Source: an uncultured Methylobacillus sp. (GTDB lineage Bacteria; Pseudomonadota; Gammaproteobacteria; Burkholderiales; Methylophilaceae). From it: a DNA stretch of 11,383 nt. Made by a program: the position numbers and the translations under genes. The stretch spans positions 1-11,383 of the forward strand of contig CAMLDQ010000067.1 of assembly GCA_946478965.1 (NCBI GenBank). Reading direction: 5' to 3'. Shown here one piece after another: positions 5,862 to 11,383 of the stretch (positions are counted from its first letter, which is position 1; every line of letters starts with the position of its first letter). The notes under the pieces were generated by a model. It saw only the letters and a program-made list of their open reading frames with translations. It was not told the DNA's origin and made no database searches.

Positions 5862-6083
5862 ATGAGCGGATTGAAACTGCTGGGTATTGCCTTGATTGCC
5901 GCCGGAACCTTCGGCCTGGTACAGGGCAGTTTCAGCTACACCAAGGATAAGCAGGTTGCCAAGCTTGGCACGATGGAATTCTCGGTCAAGGACGAAAAAA
6001 CCGTGGATATCCCAAGCTGGCTCAGCGTTTCCGGTATCGCCGCCGGCGCCTTGTTACTGCTTCTGGGCAGCCGCAAAAAATAG
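5862..6083 (+). CDS. Small two-span membrane protein (73 aa)
   Basis: This short protein has hydrophobic helices at about 4-22 and 53-70, joined by a polar loop with FSYTKDKQVAKLGTMEFSV (24-42) and KTVDIPSW (46-53), and a basic C-terminus SRKK. The pattern of a short helix, a 'YT-K-K-V--LG' loop, an 'IP' turn and a second helix is one I associate with a common uncharacterised family of tiny inner-membrane proteins; the function is unknown. I chose ATG 5862 over an upstream in-frame start because GGAG (5851-5854) lies 7 bases before it and the first helix begins directly. It sits alone between the terminator and the GAF-GGDEF gene, 44 bases before the latter. Confidence 0.8.
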   Translation: MSGLKLLGIALIAAGTFGLVQGSFSYTKDKQVAKLGTMEFSVKDEKTVDIPSWLSVSGIAAGALLLLLGSRKK

Positions 6084-6127
6084 TCAGTGCACGAACTTCC
6101 CCTGTCCATTACCCTCAAATCAGCTAG

Positions 6128-7192
6128 ATGATTGCCTCCATCCCCAAGAATGAGCACGAACGCCTGCAGGCGCTATACCGCTATAACATCCTCGACAGCA
6201 AGGATGAACGTGCCTACGACGACATCACGCGACTGGCCGCCTATATTGCGCAAACCCCCATTGCGCTGATCAGTTTCGTGGATGAGAACCGACAGTGGTT
6301 CAAATCGAGAATAGGGCTAGATACGGTAGAAACGTCTCGCGAATTCGCCTTTTGCGCTCACGCCATCCTCACCCCGGATCAACCATTGATCGTGCCTGAC
6401 GCCAAGGCCGATGCACGCTTCATGAACAATCCCCTGGTGTGCGAAGCGCCGCATATCCGGTTCTATGCAGGCGAACCGCTGCTGACTGCCGATCACCAGC
6501 CGCTCGGGACGCTCTGCGTACTGGATACCGAACCCCGGGAATTGAACGAGATGCAGATCGAAGCGCTCGCGGCCCTTTCCAGGCTGGTCGTCACCCAGCT
6601 CGAGTTGCGCAAGCTAACGAATGAACAGCAGGGCAATATCGTCCGGATGGAGCAGCATCAGCAAGCACTTGAAACGGCCAACCAGGCACTTGAACGGCAA
6701 AGCCTGACCGACAAGCTGACCGGCGTTGGCAACCGCGCAGGATTCGACCAGCGCCTGCACGAGGAAGTCGCCCGAGCCAAACGGTACGGCTCGGCACTTT
6801 CCCTCCTTATGCTCGATGTCGATCATTTCAAGCGTTACAACGATACCCACGGGCATATCGCGGGCGACGAAGCCTTGCGCGGCATCGCCGCCGCCCTGCA
6901 AGAGGCATGTCGGCCAATCGACTATATTGCACGCTATGGCGGTGAAGAATTCGCCGTGCTGCTGCCGACCACAGGAAAACCCGGATCACATGCCATGGCC
7001 GAGCGCCTGCGGCAGTCGGTGGAAAACTCGAACTTGCCGCATGAATCTTTGACCGTCAGTATCGGCGCGGCGACACTCGATCCATTCAGCAAGGAAGGCC
7101 GCGAAATGCTGGTCCTGGCAGACAAAGCCCTGTACATGGCAAAGCACAGCGGCCGCAACTGCGTCGTGCTTGCAGACAGCCTTCAGGATTGA
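6128..7192 (+). CDS. GAF-GGDEF diguanylate cyclase
   Basis: This 354-residue cytoplasmic protein is predicted to synthesise c-di-GMP. It has an N-terminal GAF sensor domain (about 20-160; IALISFVDENRQWFKSRIG at 45-63, SREFAFCAHAIL at 70-81, PLGTLCVLD at 125-133). A coiled-coil linker (160-192; MEQHQQALETANQALERQ) follows, then a GGDEF domain (about 193-350). MLDVDHFKRYND (228-239) carries the metal-binding Asp, GGEEF is at 271-275, and R262-P-I-D265 forms the RxxD inhibitory site. No EAL domain is present. The GAF ligand is not predictable; C76 and C105 are present, but I do not see a haem or chromophore motif I would trust. ATG 6128 has no strong Shine-Dalgarno. The TGA stop (7190-7192) directly abuts the glnE stop on the opposite strand. 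Confidence 0.93.
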   Translation: MIASIPKNEHERLQALYRYNILDSKDERAYDDITRLAAYIAQTPIALISFVDENRQWFKSRIGLDTVETSREFAFCAHAILTPDQPLIVPDAKADARFMNNPLVCEAPHIRFYAGEPLLTADHQPLGTLCVLDTEPRELNEMQIEALAALSRLVVTQLELRKLTNEQQGNIVRMEQHQQALETANQALERQSLTDKLTGVGNRAGFDQRLHEEVARAKRYGSALSLLMLDVDHFKRYNDTHGHIAGDEALRGIAAALQEACRPIDYIARYGGEEFAVLLPTTGKPGSHAMAERLRQSVENSNLPHESLTVSIGAATLDPFSKEGREMLVLADKALYMAKHSGRNCVVLADSLQD

Positions 7193-9919
7193 TCATCCTT
7201 TCGGGTTTCGCTCGCCCAGCACCTCCAGCCACAAGGCACAAACAGCATCCGCGTGGCTCTCGAAGCTTGCGCGCGCCACCCGTGTGTAGCGTTCGCCCTG
7301 CAGCCGCAGCGCATGCTGGCATCGGCGATATTCGCGATAAGCATTCGCGACCTGCTCCGCCCGTTTTTCCTGTATCAGACCGAGACGGGCCGCAATCCCG
7401 AGCAAAGCGATATTGCCGCGATTTTCCGTAAGCTCAGGATAGCGATGGGCATGCAGAAGCACGAGAAACTGCACGATGAATTCCACATCGACGATACCTC
7501 CTTCGTCGTGCTTGACATCAAACAAGCCACTCGGATTGGGATGCCCCTCGTGCATCTTGCGACGCATCGCTACAACCTGTTGGCGCAATTCCTCGCTCTC
7601 GCGCGGCAGCCGAAGAATCTCGGCGCGTATCCTCTGAAATGCCTGGCCAACCACAGCATCGCCCGCGCAGTAGCGGGCACGCGTCAGCGCCTGATGCTCC
7701 CAGACCCAGGCCTTGTGCTTCTGGTAATGCTCGTAAGCCTCGACCGAACTCACCAGTAGCCCGCTGGCCCCATCCGGGCGCAACCGCAGGTCGGTCTCAT
7801 ACAGCAGGCCGGCCGAAGTCAGATTGTTCAACCACGAATTGATGCGTTGCCCGAAACGGGCGTAGACCTCACCGGCTTCGGGCGCCGCATCGTCGTAGAG
7901 AAAAATGATGTCGAGATCGGACGCATACCCCAGCTCCTTGCCGCCCAGCTTTCCGTAGCCGACGATGGCGAAGGCCGGGATCTCGCGATGGCAACCGCGT
8001 ACGGTGGGCCACACGGTCTTCAGTACGGCATCCAGAATCAGGTCAGCCAGAGCGCTGAGATAATCGGATAGCGTTTCGAGCGGCAGCAGGCCGGCCAGAT
8101 CCTGGGCCGCGATACGGAACACCTGCGCATGCTTGAAATGCCGCATCGCATCCATCTGGCGTTCGATATCGCCCTCGGCCTCTTGCAGGCGGCGCGCCAG
8201 TTCGCTCTTCAGCTTTTCGAAATCCGGCGCGGCATACAATGTTCGCATATCCAGCAGCTCATCCAGCAGGATAGGATGCTGAGCCAGGTAATCGGCCAGC
8301 CAGGGGCTCGCGCTGGCGAGCTTTGCCACCAGTTCCAGCGTCTGCGGATATTCCGCCAGCAGCGCGAGATAGCTGGCACGGCGGCAGATGCTCTCCAGCA
8401 GGCCCAGCATACGCTTGCACGTTGCATCCGCGTTCTGGAAAACGCCAGCCCCCTGCAGCACGATCGGCATCAGGGCATCGAAACGCTCCCGGCTTGCGGC
8501 AGGCAGCTGCTGATAACGCGCGCTTCGCCGCAAAGCCGCCAACCATGCTCCGACTTCTGCCGGCGCCTGATAACCCAGCTGGCCCAGCCTACGTTCGCTT
8601 TCCTCTTCCGACAGCTGCCCCGTCCACAAATCGGACATGGCATGGCCGTTAACTGCTGCCGGCTGCATGCTGAATACCTGTGAAAAGTGCTGCTCGACCT
8701 TGTTGCGCAACGGCTGCAGCAACGCAGAGAATGTTGGCCAATCGGCACATCCCATCCCTTGTGCGATACGCTGACGGCTCTCGCTGTCTTCCGGCAGATT
8801 CTGCGTTTGCGCATCCTGCAGATACTGCAGACGATGTTCCAGATTGCGCAGTAACACATACGCCGCATGCAGTTCTGCCACCGTTTCCGCAGGCAACAGG
8901 CCTTTGCTGCCAGCCTGGGCCAGTACCGCCAGCGTAGGACGAATCTGCAGCTCCCGGTCGCGCCCGCCCCTGACCAGCTGGAACACTTGCGCAATGAACT
9001 CGATTTCACGGATACCGCCCGGCCCCAGCTTGATGTTGTCGCGCATGTCGCGGCGTGCGACTTCGCGCTGGATTTGCGCTTTCAGGTCGCGCATGGAGGC
9101 AAACGCACCGTAGTCGAGATATTTGCGGAACACGAAAGGACGCAGCAACGCCTGCAATTCCTTTTCCGGCCCGGCGATGACGCGCCCCTTGATCCAGGCG
9201 TAGCGTTCCCATTCGCGCCCCTGCGTCTGGTAGTACTCTTCCAGCATCGCAAAGCTGCCGACCAGGGGGCCGGAGTCGCCGTAGGGGCGCAAGCGCATGT
9301 CGACGCGGAAGACGAAGCCGTCCACGGTTTTTTCGCCGATCGCGGCGATCAGTTTCTTGCCCAGGCGGGAAAAATAATCGTGATTGCTGATTTTTTTCGC
9401 CAGCTCACCTTCGCCGCCGGCGGTCTCGCCGTCCTCCGGGTAGGCGAAAATCAGGTCGATGTCGGACGATACGTTGAGTTCCCGGCCGCCGAGTTTGCCC
9501 ATACCGACCACGATGAATGGCTGCACTGAGCCGCTTTCGCCGATCGGGTCGCCGTGCAGCTCGCGCAGCCAGCTGGTCAGATGTTCCAGGGCATAGCGCA
9601 CCGCCACTTCGGCGAGATCGCTCATGCTCGCCATCACCTCGTCGAGATCGGCCAGGCCGTTGAGATCGCGTGCGATCACGCGCAGCATCACGTGCTGCCG
9701 CAGTTTGCGCAGAACCCGCTTCAGGTCGGATTCATCCGCAACCGGATAACCGGCTAGGAAAGCGCGCATTTCGTCTGCAGTCCAGGAGTGGTGCAGAACG
9801 TCATGCAACTGTTCGCCTAATCCAGCATCGGACTCCAGAAGCCGCCGGAAAAAAGGGCTGAGATCGGAGGCCCGGGCAATGGCCTCTGCCGGGGAAATTG
9901 CAGGAATTATGGTACTCAT
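7193..9919 (-). CDS. glnE: Bifunctional glutamine synthetase adenylyltransferase / adenylyl-removing enzyme GlnE
   Basis: GlnE adenylylates and deadenylylates glutamine synthetase under control of PII protein and glutamine, tuning ammonia assimilation. The protein is 908 residues from ATG 9919 (910 from the in-frame GTG at 9925), close to the usual 930-990. Two nucleotidyltransferase domains are visible. The N-terminal one, which removes AMP, has VVGMGKLGGRELNVSSDIDL near 137-156 with D153/D155. The C-terminal one, which adds AMP, has GYGKLGGKELGYASDLDIIF near 654-673 with D668/D670. Other family blocks are GPGGIREIEFIAQ in the first half and KHDEGGIVDVEFIVQF near the C-terminus. Neither start has a convincing Shine-Dalgarno. 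The gene is convergent with the GAF-GGDEF gene, with no spacer, and divergent from acs. All domains are complete and I see no frameshift. Confidence 0.97.
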   Translation of the reverse strand: MSTIIPAISPAEAIARASDLSPFFRRLLESDAGLGEQLHDVLHHSWTADEMRAFLAGYPVADESDLKRVLRKLRQHVMLRVIARDLNGLADLDEVMASMSDLAEVAVRYALEHLTSWLRELHGDPIGESGSVQPFIVVGMGKLGGRELNVSSDIDLIFAYPEDGETAGGEGELAKKISNHDYFSRLGKKLIAAIGEKTVDGFVFRVDMRLRPYGDSGPLVGSFAMLEEYYQTQGREWERYAWIKGRVIAGPEKELQALLRPFVFRKYLDYGAFASMRDLKAQIQREVARRDMRDNIKLGPGGIREIEFIAQVFQLVRGGRDRELQIRPTLAVLAQAGSKGLLPAETVAELHAAYVLLRNLEHRLQYLQDAQTQNLPEDSESRQRIAQGMGCADWPTFSALLQPLRNKVEQHFSQVFSMQPAAVNGHAMSDLWTGQLSEEESERRLGQLGYQAPAEVGAWLAALRRSARYQQLPAASRERFDALMPIVLQGAGVFQNADATCKRMLGLLESICRRASYLALLAEYPQTLELVAKLASASPWLADYLAQHPILLDELLDMRTLYAAPDFEKLKSELARRLQEAEGDIERQMDAMRHFKHAQVFRIAAQDLAGLLPLETLSDYLSALADLILDAVLKTVWPTVRGCHREIPAFAIVGYGKLGGKELGYASDLDIIFLYDDAAPEAGEVYARFGQRINSWLNNLTSAGLLYETDLRLRPDGASGLLVSSVEAYEHYQKHKAWVWEHQALTRARYCAGDAVVGQAFQRIRAEILRLPRESEELRQQVVAMRRKMHEGHPNPSGLFDVKHDEGGIVDVEFIVQFLVLLHAHRYPELTENRGNIALLGIAARLGLIQEKRAEQVANAYREYRRCQHALRLQGERYTRVARASFESHADAVCALWLEVLGERNPKG

Positions 9920-10077
9920 GCCCACATTATGCCGAATCGGCGAAAGATCGAAACCCCGTCAAGCAGCACACCAAGTAAATCAGCCGCTCCTGACAGGGAA
10001 ATAGTGCGGGTACCATTGCCTATAGCGCCATTTCCTCGGCGGCACAAACTGAAGATTCAGGCAGCCGCGGCCGACAA

Positions 10078-10139
10078 ATGCATGCGACCGCCAACAAAAG
10101 CCGGTTTTCTCGGCTTCTCAGCCTTGCTATGATGCATGC
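10078..10139 (+). repeat. Pair of ATGCATGC repeats in the glnE-acs intergenic region
   Basis: ATGCATGC occurs at 10078-10085 and again at 10132-10139, 54 bases apart (about five helical turns). The second copy overlaps the candidate acs -10 element. The placement would suit a repressor or activator binding in pairs, but an 8-base match can arise by chance. Confidence 0.35.
10105..10133 (+). promoter_or_regulatory. Candidate extended -10 promoter for acs
   Basis: TATGAT (10128-10133) is a good -10 hexamer and is preceded by TGC, forming the extended -10 pattern TGnTATGAT. The -35 position (10105-10110, TTTTCT) is poor, as is common for extended -10 promoters and for activator-dependent genes. 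The transcript would start near 10140, giving a leader of about 37 bases before the acs ATG. Confidence 0.42.
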
Positions 10140-10176
10140 TCCAAAGAAATCAAGTACCACGAGGAGACAACCTGCC

Positions 10177-11383
<1,207 letters not shown>

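Noticed and set aside
8867..9529. 220-codon plus-strand frame inside glnE
   Set aside because: It is antisense to the first catalytic domain of GlnE, which is fully conserved. The His/Gln-rich translation is a shadow.

Overview
The window looks like a piece of a betaproteobacterial chromosome, probably Nitrosomonadales-like. That is an inference from GC-rich coding, the glnE and acs protein sequences and the set of small membrane proteins; no rRNA or tRNA is present to confirm it. Everything from about 1138 rightwards reads as ordinary chromosome. The first ~1.1 kb is accessory DNA.

Left edge (1-~1075): the distal end of an integron gene-cassette array. The tail of one cassette ORF (3-113) runs into a well-formed attC site (108-188). 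A second cassette follows, with one orphan ORF (198-716) that starts 9 bases after the attC and whose stop codon lies inside the next R''-type core (GCCTAAC, 711-717). That second site never closes into a recognisable attC. It is followed by a strong intrinsic terminator (762-790) and by the internally deleted, frameshifted relic of an IS110-family transposase on the minus strand (about 840-1075). No integrase gene or attI is in view; they would lie to the left.

Middle (1138-7192, all plus strand): a run of membrane and signalling genes. These are a DUF202/YidH-type protein, a CaxA/YrbG-type cation/Ca2+ exchanger, a TspO/MBR protein, an unrecognised single-span membrane protein closely followed by a TMEM175-type potassium channel, a PAS-GGDEF diguanylate cyclase, a LapA-domain protein, a 73-residue two-span membrane protein, and a GAF-GGDEF diguanylate cyclase. 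Both cyclases keep GGEEF active sites and RxxD inhibitory sites. Spacing is short but not uniformly overlapping, so this is probably several small transcription units.

Right (7193-11383): glnE, the bifunctional glutamine synthetase adenylyltransferase/adenylyl-removing enzyme, lies on the minus strand and meets the GAF-GGDEF gene stop-to-stop with no spacer. A divergent 257-bp intergenic region then leads to acs (acetyl-CoA synthetase, plus strand), which is cut by the window end after 402 codons.

I do not see a demonstrable new defence or RNA system. The most interesting parts are the integron-array end with its orphan cassette protein, the broken terminal attC beside an IS110 relic, and the uncharacterised membrane protein paired with a TMEM175 channel.
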